NCBI RefSeq assembly: GCF_028527925.1
Contig: NZ_JAPESW010000026.1
Span: forward strand, 1 to 51,839
DNA from: Cellulomonas fimi
GTDB lineage: Bacteria > Actinomycetota > Actinomycetes > Actinomycetales > Cellulomonadaceae
Direction of reading: 5' to 3'
Length of the DNA stretch: 51,839 nt
Both the position numbers and the translations under genes were made by a program. Below, piece after piece: positions 26,711 through 34,541 of the stretch (the first letter of the stretch is position 1; every line of letters begins with the position of its first letter). Below the pieces are notes generated by a model. That model ran no database searches, was not told the origin of the DNA, and was given only the letters and a program-made list of their open reading frames with translations.

Positions 26711-26856
26711 GGGCCGGACGGGCGGCGGCCGCGACGCCGCCGGTCGGGTGAGTGCCCGGGTGCGCTCGGACGGGGCGCGACGGCGACGTTCGGGACGTCG
26801 GCGGACGACTCGGACGGGGCTGTGGAGCGGCGCCCGGAGAGGCTCGGCGAGCGTGG

Positions 26857-26862
26857 CATCCT
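26857..26862 (+). promoter_or_regulatory. -10-like CATCCT for the condensing-enzyme operon
   Basis: CATCCT lies 7 nt before the GTG at 26870. The oppositely directed partner operon has TATCCT at the same distance from its start. Confidence 0.33.
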
Positions 26863-26869
26863 GGCGCGC

Positions 26870-27886
26870 GTGCCACGCCAGACCGCTCTGCCGTCCCTGC
26901 CCGTCCGGGTGCTCGGGACCGGCGCCCACCGTCCCGCGCGCGTCGTCGACTCGTCCGAGCTGGACGCCGCGCACGGGCGCCCCGCGGGCGCGTCGGAGGC
27001 GCGGTCCGGGGTCCGCTCGCGATGCTGGGCGGGGCCCGACGAGACGTCGTCGCTCATGGCGGCGGCCGCCGTGCAGCAGGCGCTCGACGCGGCCGGCCTG
27101 GACGCGGGCGACCTCGACGCCGTCGTCGTCTCGGCCGTCGCACCCGAGCAGCCGATGCCCACGACCGCGGTCCTGACGACGGCGCACCTGGGCGTCCCGG
27201 GCGGGCGGGTCGCGGCGCTCGACGTGAACGCGTCGTGCGTCGGGTTCCTCTCGGCGCTCGACCTCGCGTCGGCGGCCGTCGCCGTCGGGCGGTGGGAACG
27301 CGTCGCGGTCGTGGCGACCGAGATCGCGTCGAAGGGGCTCGACCACCGGGAGGTCGAGGGGTCGGCGCTGTTCGGGGACGGGGCCGCGGCGGTCGTGGTG
27401 GGTCCGTCCGGGGCGGCCGACGGGTCCGCGGTGCTCGCCAGCGCGTCGCGCGTGTGGCCGGAGGCCCGGTCCGCCTGCCGGATCGACGCCGGCGGGACGC
27501 GGTTCAACGTCACGACGCCCCCGGACGACCCGTCGGCCTACCTCTTCCGGATGGACGGCGCGGCCCTGCTGCGACAGGTCGCCCGTCACCTGCCCGGCTT
27601 CCTGCGCGACCTTGAGGAGCGGGCGGGCGTGGGCGTCGACGAGGTGGACGTCGTCGTGCCGCACCAGGCGAGCGCGGTCGGGCTGCGCTACCTGCGTGAG
27701 CGCGTCGGGGTGCAGCCGGACGCCGTCGTCGACATCCTCGCCGACCACGGCAACCAGGTGTCTGCGTCGGTGCCCACCGCCCTGCACCACGCCGTGACGT
27801 CAGGCCGGCTGCGACGCGGCGGGACGGCCCTGCTGCTCGGCACCGGCGCGGGGCTTGCCCTGTCCGCCACGATGCTGCGGTACTGA
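26870..27886 (+). CDS. 3-oxoacyl-ACP synthase III family condensing enzyme (OleA/FabH-like)
   Basis: This 338-residue thiolase-fold enzyme carries the full KAS III triad: Cys123 in DVNASCVGFLSALD, His265 in VVPHQASAVG and Asn295 in DHGNQVSASVPTAL. Family members perform decarboxylative or head-to-head Claisen condensation of acyl thioesters; OleA, FabH and several natural-product synthases belong here. It is not next to fab genes but to a hydrolase, an adenylating enzyme, an SDR and glycosyltransferases, so a special lipid is more likely than bulk fatty acid synthesis. The GTG at 26870 is chosen; another in-frame GTG is at 26822. Confidence 0.88.
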   Translation: MPRQTALPSLPVRVLGTGAHRPARVVDSSELDAAHGRPAGASEARSGVRSRCWAGPDETSSLMAAAAVQQALDAAGLDAGDLDAVVVSAVAPEQPMPTTAVLTTAHLGVPGGRVAALDVNASCVGFLSALDLASAAVAVGRWERVAVVATEIASKGLDHREVEGSALFGDGAAAVVVGPSGAADGSAVLASASRVWPEARSACRIDAGGTRFNVTTPPDDPSAYLFRMDGAALLRQVARHLPGFLRDLEERAGVGVDEVDVVVPHQASAVGLRYLRERVGVQPDAVVDILADHGNQVSASVPTALHHAVTSGRLRRGGTALLLGTGAGLALSATMLRY

Positions 27887-27890
27887 CGCC

Positions 27891-28727
27891 ATGACCGTCG
27901 AGCTCACGCTGCTGGAGGCCGGGCACACCACGCACAGCGCGGGCGTCGCGCGACGCGGAGCGGGCCGTGCACCCGTCCGGTTCCCCGCGCTCGTCGGGGT
28001 CGTGCGGCACGCCGACGGCGTCGTGCTCGTCGACACGGGCTATGCGCCGCGCGTCGTCGAGGCGCTGTCGCACGGGATCGACCGCGTCTACGGGGGTCTG
28101 CTGCCCGTGCACGTCGGGCCGGACGAGTCGGCGGTCGCGCAGCTCGCCGCGCAGGGGATCGACGCGACCGCGGTGACGCACGTCGTCCTCACCCACCTGC
28201 ACGCCGACCACGTCGGCGGGCTGCGCGACTTCCCGTCCGCACGCGTCGTCGTGGCCCGGCGTGCCGTCGACGAGATCGCGCGCGTCCGGGGGTTCGGCCG
28301 CCTCCGCCGCGGACTGGCCCCGGTGCTGCTCCCCGACGACCTGGCCGACCGCCTGCTCGACCCGATGACGCTCCCGCGCGCGGACGGCGCGGACCTCGAG
28401 CCGCTGGGCGGCGCGCGGGACCTGCTCGGTGACGGGACGGTCCTTGTCGTGCCGCTGCCCGGGCACGCCACCGGTCACCTCGGTGTCCTCGTGCGGACGC
28501 CCACGCGTGACGTGCTACTGATCGGCGACGCCGCGTGGGACCGCCGCGCCGTGACGCACCGCGAGCTGCCCGCGCCCGTCGTCCGGCTGCTGTCCGCCGA
28601 CTGGCCCCGGTACACGCGGACCATCGACGCGCTGCACCGCCTCACGGAGGGCCGCCCCGACCTGGTCGTCGTGCCCGCGCACGACGCGGTCGCGATCGAC
28701 GAGGCCCGCGCGGTGCTGTCGTCGTGA
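27891..28727 (+). CDS. metallo-beta-lactamase-fold hydrolase (lactonase-like)
   Basis: This 278-residue protein has a complete dinuclear zinc site: THLHADHVGG (His102, His104, Asp106, His107), PGHATGHLG (His192, His196), IGDAAWD (Asp213) and VVPAHD near the C-terminus. The overall pattern resembles AHL-lactonase-like and thioesterase-like MBL enzymes. Following a KAS III enzyme by 4 bp, it may hydrolyse a thioester or lactone intermediate of this pathway; this is inference. Its stop is part of GTGA shared with a 28-codon ORF. Confidence 0.87.
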   Translation: MTVELTLLEAGHTTHSAGVARRGAGRAPVRFPALVGVVRHADGVVLVDTGYAPRVVEALSHGIDRVYGGLLPVHVGPDESAVAQLAAQGIDATAVTHVVLTHLHADHVGGLRDFPSARVVVARRAVDEIARVRGFGRLRRGLAPVLLPDDLADRLLDPMTLPRADGADLEPLGGARDLLGDGTVLVVPLPGHATGHLGVLVRTPTRDVLLIGDAAWDRRAVTHRELPAPVVRLLSADWPRYTRTIDALHRLTEGRPDLVVVPAHDAVAIDEARAVLSS

Positions 28728-28810
28728 GCGCGGCACGCCTGCCGTGGTCCGTCGGCCGTGCGTGGCGGGGGACGTCCGCCCACGGGCGCGTCCTGGTGGT
28801 GCAGCCGTGA
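28724..28810 (+). CDS. 28-residue ORF coupled by GTGA overlaps at both ends
   Basis: This frame starts at a GTG overlapping the MBL stop (GTGA, 28724-28727) and ends at a TGA overlapping the next gene's GTG (GTGA, 28807-28810). It encodes a 28-residue basic peptide with two Trp residues and a hydrophobic VLVVQP end. No family is recognised. It may be a true small protein or a translational bridge that carries ribosomes across the 80-nt gap; chance is not excluded. Confidence 0.42.
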   Translation: MSAARLPWSVGRAWRGTSAHGRVLVVQP

Positions 28811-30090
28811 GCCGGGCGCGCGTCGTCTGGCACTACGCGCGGGCGCGGCGGCGGACGTTCGCCCACCGGGCCGCGCTCGAGGCGTGGCAGGACCGGCACC
28901 TGCGGCGGGTGCTGCGGCTCGCGCCGCGCCGGTACGCGTTCTACGCGGGGACGACGCCGCGCACCCTCACCGACCTGCCGGTCGTCGACAAGGCCGACGT
29001 GCTCGCGCGGTTCGCCGACCTCAACGTGCGCGGCGTGGGGCTCGACGAGTGCCTCGCGGCGGCACGCTCCGCCGAGCGGGGCCGCGACTTCGGCACGACC
29101 CTGCGCGGGCTCTCCGTCGGCCTGTCGTCGGGGACGACCGGGCGGCAGACCGCGTTCCTCACGTCCGCCGCCGAGCGCGACCGGTGGGCGGGGGAGGTGC
29201 TGGCCCGCACGCTCCCGGAGGGGCTGCTCGCGGGTGCCCGTGTCACGCTCGTCCTGCGCGCGGGCGGGCCGCTGTACGAGAGCGTCGACGGCGGGCGCGT
29301 GAGCTTCCGGTTCGTCGACCTCGCGCTCGACGAGGGCCGTCTGCTCGACGAGATCCGGGCCGCCGACCCGACCGTGCTCGTCGCTCCGCCGTCCGTGCTC
29401 GTCGCCGTCGCGCGTGCGGATCTCGGGCTGCGGCCGCAACGTGTGCTGTCGGTCGCCGAGGTGCTCGACCCGCACGACGCGGCCGTCGTCGAGGACGGGC
29501 TCGGCGTGCGGGTCGACCAGGTCTACCAGGCGGCCGAGGGGTTCCTCGGGGCGAGCTGCCGGCACGGGCGGCTGCACCTCGCGGAGGACCTCGTCGTCGT
29601 CGAGCGGGAGGACGTCGGCGGCGGACGGTTCGTGCCCGTCGTGACCGACCTGTTCCGCAGCAGCCAGGCCGTGCTGCGCCGCAGGGTCGGCGACGTGCTG
29701 GTGCCCGACGAGGACCCCTGCCCGTGCGGCTCCCCGATGCTCGCGGTCCGCGAGATCGTCGGCCGGTCCGACGACGTGCTCTGGCTCGCGCGTGCGGGCG
29801 CGGCGGGTGCGGTCCCCGGGTCGTTCCACCCCGACTTCGTGCGGGCCGCGGTGCTCGCGGTGCCCGAGGTCGACGACTTCCGCGTCGACCAGACGGCGAC
29901 CGACGTCCTGCGCCTCGCCGTCGAGCCCGCGACCGCCTTCGACGCCGCCCGCCGCTCGCTCGAGCGCGCGCTCGCCGACTCCGGGCTCACCGTGCCGTCG
30001 ATCGTGCCGGGGGTCGTCGAGCCGCGGGACCCGCTCGTCAAGCGTCGACGTGTCCGCCGCGACCCGGCCGTCCCCGCAGGGACGCGCTGA
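28807..30090 (+). CDS. adenylate-forming enzyme, F390 synthetase/PaaK-like
   Basis: This 427-residue member of the PaaK/F390-synthetase-related adenylating family has the ATP P-loop GLSSGTTGRQTAF (105-117), VYQAAEGFLGASC, TDLFRSSQAVLRRRVGD (tyrosine/aspartate adenylate region), a CPCG pair and GRSDDV near the hinge to the C-terminal lid. These enzymes activate a carboxylate as an acyl-AMP, sometimes passing it to a thiol. By position it could activate a fatty or beta-hydroxy acid made by the KAS III and SDR partners. The GTG at 28807 matches the expected N-terminus; GTG 28744 is in frame but adds unrelated sequence. Confidence 0.85.
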   Translation: MSRARVVWHYARARRRTFAHRAALEAWQDRHLRRVLRLAPRRYAFYAGTTPRTLTDLPVVDKADVLARFADLNVRGVGLDECLAAARSAERGRDFGTTLRGLSVGLSSGTTGRQTAFLTSAAERDRWAGEVLARTLPEGLLAGARVTLVLRAGGPLYESVDGGRVSFRFVDLALDEGRLLDEIRAADPTVLVAPPSVLVAVARADLGLRPQRVLSVAEVLDPHDAAVVEDGLGVRVDQVYQAAEGFLGASCRHGRLHLAEDLVVVEREDVGGGRFVPVVTDLFRSSQAVLRRRVGDVLVPDEDPCPCGSPMLAVREIVGRSDDVLWLARAGAAGAVPGSFHPDFVRAAVLAVPEVDDFRVDQTATDVLRLAVEPATAFDAARRSLERALADSGLTVPSIVPGVVEPRDPLVKRRRVRRDPAVPAGTR

Positions 30091-30129
30091 CCCGAGAGGT
30101 GCGGCTCGACCAGCCGTCCCCCGAGACGG

Positions 30130-32124
30130 TCAGGGAGTGCCTGCGGGTCGGCGGCCGTTCAGCGCGTCGTCGATCGCGTCGGCGACCCCGGCGACCGGGT
30201 CGTAGGTGGTGGCCGCGGTGGCGAGCGCGTCGAGCCGTGCCCGGTCGGCGTCGAGCACCGCGCGCACGGCCTCGGCGGCGCGGCGGCCGTCGAGGCGCCG
30301 CACGCGCACCCCCGCACCGGCCGCGACGATGCGCGCGGCGAAGTCGAACTGGTCGTAGTCCTGCGGGCAGACGACCGCGGGGACGGCGGCGCGGATCGCG
30401 CTGTACGTGATGCCGGCGCCGCCGTGGTGCACGACCGCCGCGCAGCCGGGGAGGACGTCGTCGTAGGGGAGGTGGGCGTAGACGTGCACGCGCCCGTCGA
30501 CGACGAGCGGGTCGGGGGAGCGCCGGTCCGCGTCTCCCAGGCTCACGACGACCGCGTGCCCGGGCAGACCGTCGGCCAGCGCCCGGGCCCGCTCGACGAG
30601 TCGGTCCTTGGCCCACGGGAGGTGCGTGCCGAGCGTGACGAGCACGCGCGGGCCGCGGGGGAGCCGCGGCGCGGGTCCCGCCTCCGGGGTGCCCGTGACC
30701 GGGCCGACCATGCGGAACGCCGCGGGCCAGTCGCGGTCGAGCTCGAGCTCGGTCATCCCGAGCCCGAGGATGTGCGTCGGCGAGTACGCGGCCTCCGACC
30801 CGTCGGCCCGGTAGACGCCCGTCCCGGCGGCGCGGAACGCGGGCGCGAGGACGCCCTGCATCGCCCGCTTGGTCACGCGGGTCGCCGCCCGGCCGGCGGC
30901 GTCGCGGACGCGGTGGCCGGCGTGCCGGGCCGGCCCCCAGCCCCCGCAGTACGACGGCGTGCCCGTCCGCGTCTCCAGCGCGAACGGCGTCGGCATGGTC
31001 GTGAGCCACGGCAGGCCGTGGTCGAGCGCGACCATGCCTGCGACCGGTGCCGTGAAGTCGGCGAGCACGGCGTCGGGGCGGTCGCGTCGGACCAGCGCGT
31101 CGATCTCGGTCCGGACGCGCGGGAGGAGCCGCAGGTTCGCGGCGAGCTGGCGCGTGAGCAGCAGCGGGTTCGACCGGACCGGGCCGTTCGTGTCGGCGAT
31201 GCGGTCGAAGACGTGCGGGTCGTCCGGCAGGAGCGCGTCGGCGGCGAACCCGTGCTCGCGCAGCAGGCCGACCTTCGTCGCGCCCGTCGCGAACCGGACG
31301 TCGAACCCGCGGTCGCGCAGGCCGCGACCGAGCGCGACGAGCGGGTTGAGGTGCCCGGCGAACGGCGGCGCGACCAGCAGCAGCCGGCCGGTCACGACGC
31401 GCTCCGTCGACGGGCGTCGCTCTGGCCAGGCGCGGGGGGGCTCAAGGCGACCGGGATCGCCGACGGCGCAGGTCACGGCGGCGTGCGGGATCGCCCGGTG
31501 GACCCCAGGGGTTCCGACGAGGCGCCTCACGGCGGCGGCCGCTGCGGGCGACGTGGGCGCCGCGAGGTGGCCGCCCGGCACGACCGCGTCGACGCGGCCG
31601 CGGTAGCCCCACCGGCTGAGCAGGTCGCCGGAGCCGCGCACGGCGTGCACGGTCCACGGCCCGCCCGACGGCGGCAGGGTCCCGACCGGCCCCAGGCCGA
31701 CGACGTGCACGCGCAGCCCGTCGGGCACGACGACCAGCGGTGCGGCGGCGGCGGCCATCCGGGCACCCGTGCTCCCGCAGAGCAGCAGCAGGTCCCGACG
31801 TGTCCCGTCGAGCAGCGACTGCAGGTGCCGCGCGGTCTCGCGCGTGAACCCGGTGCCCGCCCGGGCGGCGACCCACTGGGCGGCGTTCCGGGCCGACGCG
31901 AGGGCGAGCGGCTCTGCGCGGTACGGCGCGACGGCGCGGTCGGTCCACGGGAAGCCGACGCGCACGGGAGTCCAGCCGTCGGCGGCGAGCGCGTCGAGGA
32001 CCGCGTCCTGCGCGGGCGACAGGGCGGAGTGCGTCCACGCGCTCTGCCCGGTGAGCCACGCGACGCGGGCGTCGACGACGTCGCCGACGGGGCGGGCCGA
32101 CGCGTGCGCGTCCAGCCACCTCAC
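30130..32124 (-). CDS. alpha/beta-hydrolase-like domain fused to GT1 glycosyltransferase
   Basis: As sequenced this is one 664-residue frame. Residues 1-230 are not a recognised family; LLLLCGSTGARM (Ser118) resembles a nucleophile elbow and VVPGGHLAAP (His186) could supply the catalytic His. From residue 244 a complete GT1 glycosyltransferase follows: LLLVAPPFAGHLNPLVALGR (about 248-267), VTLGTHLP, and the nucleotide-sugar site VHHGGAGITYSAI with VVCPQDYDQFDFA. GT1 enzymes transfer sugar from UDP/TDP donors to lipids or small molecules. The GTG at 32124 overlaps the upstream stop (GTGA). An internal GTG at 31395 would start a separate 421-residue glycosyltransferase. Confidence 0.78.
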   Translation of the reverse strand: MRWLDAHASARPVGDVVDARVAWLTGQSAWTHSALSPAQDAVLDALAADGWTPVRVGFPWTDRAVAPYRAEPLALASARNAAQWVAARAGTGFTRETARHLQSLLDGTRRDLLLLCGSTGARMAAAAAPLVVVPDGLRVHVVGLGPVGTLPPSGGPWTVHAVRGSGDLLSRWGYRGRVDAVVPGGHLAAPTSPAAAAAVRRLVGTPGVHRAIPHAAVTCAVGDPGRLEPPRAWPERRPSTERVVTGRLLLVAPPFAGHLNPLVALGRGLRDRGFDVRFATGATKVGLLREHGFAADALLPDDPHVFDRIADTNGPVRSNPLLLTRQLAANLRLLPRVRTEIDALVRRDRPDAVLADFTAPVAGMVALDHGLPWLTTMPTPFALETRTGTPSYCGGWGPARHAGHRVRDAAGRAATRVTKRAMQGVLAPAFRAAGTGVYRADGSEAAYSPTHILGLGMTELELDRDWPAAFRMVGPVTGTPEAGPAPRLPRGPRVLVTLGTHLPWAKDRLVERARALADGLPGHAVVVSLGDADRRSPDPLVVDGRVHVYAHLPYDDVLPGCAAVVHHGGAGITYSAIRAAVPAVVCPQDYDQFDFAARIVAAGAGVRVRRLDGRRAAEAVRAVLDADRARLDALATAATTYDPVAGVADAIDDALNGRRPAGTP
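31434..31440 (-). other. C7 homopolymer beside the domain junction
   Basis: The minus strand has seven C in a row here. Removing one shifts the hydrolase-like frame to a TGA that overlaps the internal GTG at 31395 as GTGA. This makes the run a candidate indel or slippage site. Confidence 0.7.
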
Positions 32125-33431
32125 GGCGCCGACCCGATCCCGACGCGCACGCTCCGCCCGCGCCACGTCACCGTGCGGGGACCGACCTGCGCGGCGGCGG
32201 CCTGGACCGGCGCGAGCACGGCGGCGACCGGCTCGAGCAGCACGCCGAGCCACCCCGCCCCCACGGTGCGCGCCGAGGACGTCGGCGAGGCCGCAGCGTC
32301 GTGTGTGCGGTCCGCGGCCTTGGCCTCCCGGGCTGCCGCACCGGTGGGGTCGTCGAGCGCAGGCCGGGTGCGAGCGGGCGGCACCGCGGGGATCGTCGCG
32401 TGGACCAGCGACGTCGCGTCGGGCGGCGGCGGGGCGGTCACGCGTCGGCGCAGCGCGCGCGTGACGAGCGCGGAGGCGGCGAGCGCCACGACCAGCGCGG
32501 CGACGACGGCGAGGCGGCCGGAGGCGGCCGCGAGCGCGACCGCGACGAGCGGGAGGGCGGTGGGCAGCAGGACGAGCAGCAGGAGCCGCACCGAGAGGTC
32601 GCGGCGGACGACCTCGCCGGCGAACAGGAGCCAGCGCCGCACGATCCGCAGGTACGCGGATGCGCTGGGGACGGTCGTCGCGACGATCGCGGGCTGCGCG
32701 GTCTGGACGATCCGCAGGCCGTGCGCGCGGAACAGCCTCGCGAGCGCGTAGTCGTCGCACGTCGCGGTCGCGAGCGCGGCGAACCCGCCGACCGCCTCCA
32801 GCCGGTCGCGCCGGAGCGCCACCACCATGCCGTTGATGCTGACGGGAGGCCCGACGCGCGCGAGCGGCAGGTAGGTGACGAGCGCCGAGCCGTTGACGAA
32901 TGCGGCGAGCAGCCGCGACCAGAGTCCGCCCTGCTCGCGGTAGACCGGCACGCCCGTCGCGAGGTCGGCGTCGGCGAGCGCTCCGACGAGCCGCGCGAGC
33001 CCGCCCGCGGGGAGCGCGGTGTCGTCGTCGAGCAGCACGACGGTGCCGGTCCGGACGTCGGCCAGCGCGAGCTTGTGGACCTTGGGGTTGACGCCGGGCG
33101 CCGGCGGCGGGCACACGGCCACCTCGACGTGCGCGTGATCCGCGGTGGTCATGGCCTGTCCGGCCGCGGCCGTCGCGGCGGCACGTCCGGCCGCGTCGTC
33201 GTCGTCGACCAGCAGCACGACCCGCGCGGGCGCGAGCGTCCGGACCGAGGACGCGAGGACGTCGGGCAGCAGCGGGTCGCCCGAACGGACCGCGACGAGG
33301 ACGGTGACGTCCGCGAGGTCGTCCGGCGACGCGACGGCGGCGGGCGCGGCGATCGCCGCCGCAGCCATCGACCCGCGCACGGCCGCGGTGACGACGAGCA
33401 GGGCCGCGACGACGAGCGCGGCCTCAGCCAT
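32121..33431 (-). CDS. GT21-like (ceramide glucosyltransferase/HpnI-type) glycosyltransferase
   Basis: This 436-residue membrane-associated GT-A enzyme has an N-terminal hydrophobic helix, the nucleotide-binding region LVAVRSGDP, the DxD-like VVLLDDDTALP, the base region TCDDYALARLFRAHG and the RRW acceptor element in YLRIVRRWLLFAG, then hydrophobic segments near 285-330. The C-terminal TVTWRGRSVRVG resembles the end of ceramide glucosyltransferases and HpnI. It probably glycosylates a lipid at the inner membrane face. A 60-residue Ala/Pro/Thr-rich insert precedes the C-terminus. It overlaps the SDR gene by 8 bp and the next gene by 4 bp. Confidence 0.85.
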   Translation of the reverse strand: MAEAALVVAALLVVTAAVRGSMAAAAIAAPAAVASPDDLADVTVLVAVRSGDPLLPDVLASSVRTLAPARVVLLVDDDDAAGRAAATAAAGQAMTTADHAHVEVAVCPPPAPGVNPKVHKLALADVRTGTVVLLDDDTALPAGGLARLVGALADADLATGVPVYREQGGLWSRLLAAFVNGSALVTYLPLARVGPPVSINGMVVALRRDRLEAVGGFAALATATCDDYALARLFRAHGLRIVQTAQPAIVATTVPSASAYLRIVRRWLLFAGEVVRRDLSVRLLLLVLLPTALPLVAVALAAASGRLAVVAALVVALAASALVTRALRRRVTAPPPPDATSLVHATIPAVPPARTRPALDDPTGAAAREAKAADRTHDAAASPTSSARTVGAGWLGVLLEPVAAVLAPVQAAAAQVGPRTVTWRGRSVRVGIGSAP

Positions 33432-34386
33432 GCGCGCGCACGAGCCGGTCGACGCTCTCGTCGACCGACACGGCGGGGGCGCCCAGGTCGCGCAGCGTGC
33501 GCGTCATGTCGAACGTCTTGGAACGCGACAGCACGGACACGCCGAACCGGGTGATCGGCGGCTCCCGCCAGCCGAGCAGCGTCGCCGACACCTGCTCGCC
33601 GGCGCCCGCGAGCCCACGCACAACCGACGGCGGGACGCGGACGGTCCGCGGCCGGGCGCCGAGCCGCGCGAGGATGCCGAGCAGGAACGGGTAGAGGTCG
33701 ACGGGTTCGGCGTTCGTCAGGTGGTACAGCCCGGTGGCGCCGCGCGCCACGGCCTCGTTGACGTAGTGCGCGGCGGTGTGGACGTCGGTGAGGTCGGTGC
33801 GCACGGGCGGCCCGTCGCGACGCTCGAGCACGGGCAGCACGCCGCCCTGCGCGAGCCGCAGGATCCGGGGGAGCAGGACGGTGTCGCCGACGCCGAACAC
33901 GGCGCGCGGCCGCACGACGACGTGCGGGCCGGGGTAGCTGGCGACGACGCGCTCGGAGATCCGCTTGGTGCGGGCGTACGCGTTGAGCAGCTCGTCGTCG
34001 GGCGGGACGGGGCTGTCCTCGGTGAGGTCGTACTGGTCCTCGTCGCGGTAGAGCACGGACGACGACGAGACGTGCACGAGCGGCGGTGCCCCGTGGTCGG
34101 CCGCCCACCGTGCGACGTGGCGCGTCGCGTCGACGTTCGCCGCGACGAACGCGCGCGGCGGCGCCCACGGAGACGCCAGCGCGGCGCAGTGCACGACCGC
34201 GTCGACGGGCCCCGGCACGGCGTCGTCCGGCAGCGGGAGCGCGAGGTCGTGCCGGACGTAGCCGTCGACGTCGTTGGTCGCGGTCGCCGACCGCCCGAGG
34301 CCGACGACCTCCCAGCCGCGCGCGTGCGCGTCGGCGACGATCCGCGTCCCCAGGAAGCCGTTCGAACCGGTGAGCAGGAGACGCAT
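33424..34386 (-). CDS. NAD-dependent epimerase/dehydratase (extended SDR, 3-beta-HSD/OleD-like)
   Basis: This 320-residue extended SDR has the nucleotide motif LLLTGSNGFLGTRIV (4-18), VHCAALASPW, HVSSSSVLY (105-113) and the catalytic YxxxK at Tyr137-Lys141 in NAYARTKRI. It falls in the 3-beta-hydroxysteroid dehydrogenase/OleD-like branch that reduces or oxidises beta-keto groups, although sugar epimerases share the fold. As first gene of the minus-strand operon facing the KAS III operon, a beta-keto-lipid reductase role is attractive but inferred. A TATCCT hexamer 7 nt before the ATG suggests leaderless transcription. Confidence 0.88.
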   Translation of the reverse strand: MRLLLTGSNGFLGTRIVADAHARGWEVVGLGRSATATNDVDGYVRHDLALPLPDDAVPGPVDAVVHCAALASPWAPPRAFVAANVDATRHVARWAADHGAPPLVHVSSSSVLYRDEDQYDLTEDSPVPPDDELLNAYARTKRISERVVASYPGPHVVVRPRAVFGVGDTVLLPRILRLAQGGVLPVLERRDGPPVRTDLTDVHTAAHYVNEAVARGATGLYHLTNAEPVDLYPFLLGILARLGARPRTVRVPPSVVRGLAGAGEQVSATLLGWREPPITRFGVSVLSRSKTFDMTRTLRDLGAPAVSVDESVDRLVRAHG

Positions 34387-34393
34387 GCCGTGG

Positions 34394-34399
34394 AGGATA
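34394..34399 (-). promoter_or_regulatory. -10 element TATCCT for the SDR-glycosyltransferase operon
   Basis: On the minus strand TATCCT lies 7 nt before the ATG at 34386, with no Shine-Dalgarno between them. Confidence 0.42.
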
Positions 34400-34541
34400 C
34401 GGCGGGCGTCGCGCCGCCCGGTGCGTCCTCCACAGGCGTGTTCCGCGCAGCCCGGGTGCGCGCGACCCGCCCGCGCGCGGCAGCGCCGCCCCGCCGGCCG
34501 GACGCGTCACGTCGACGCGCCCACCGGCGGGACGGCCCCGG

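Noticed and set aside
28744..28806. Longer N-terminus for the adenylating enzyme from GTG 28744
   Set aside because: The extra residues do not resemble the family, and GTG 28807 fits the expected start and the GTGA overlap.
30091..30129. Shared terminator between the two convergent lipid operons
   Set aside because: No stem of useful length is visible in the 39-bp gap.
26870..34386. A classical OleABCD olefin cluster
   Set aside because: No OleB alpha/beta-fold decarboxylase, OleC-type ligase or OleBC fusion is recognisable. Only the condensing enzyme and SDR resemble Ole proteins, so the name would overstate the evidence.
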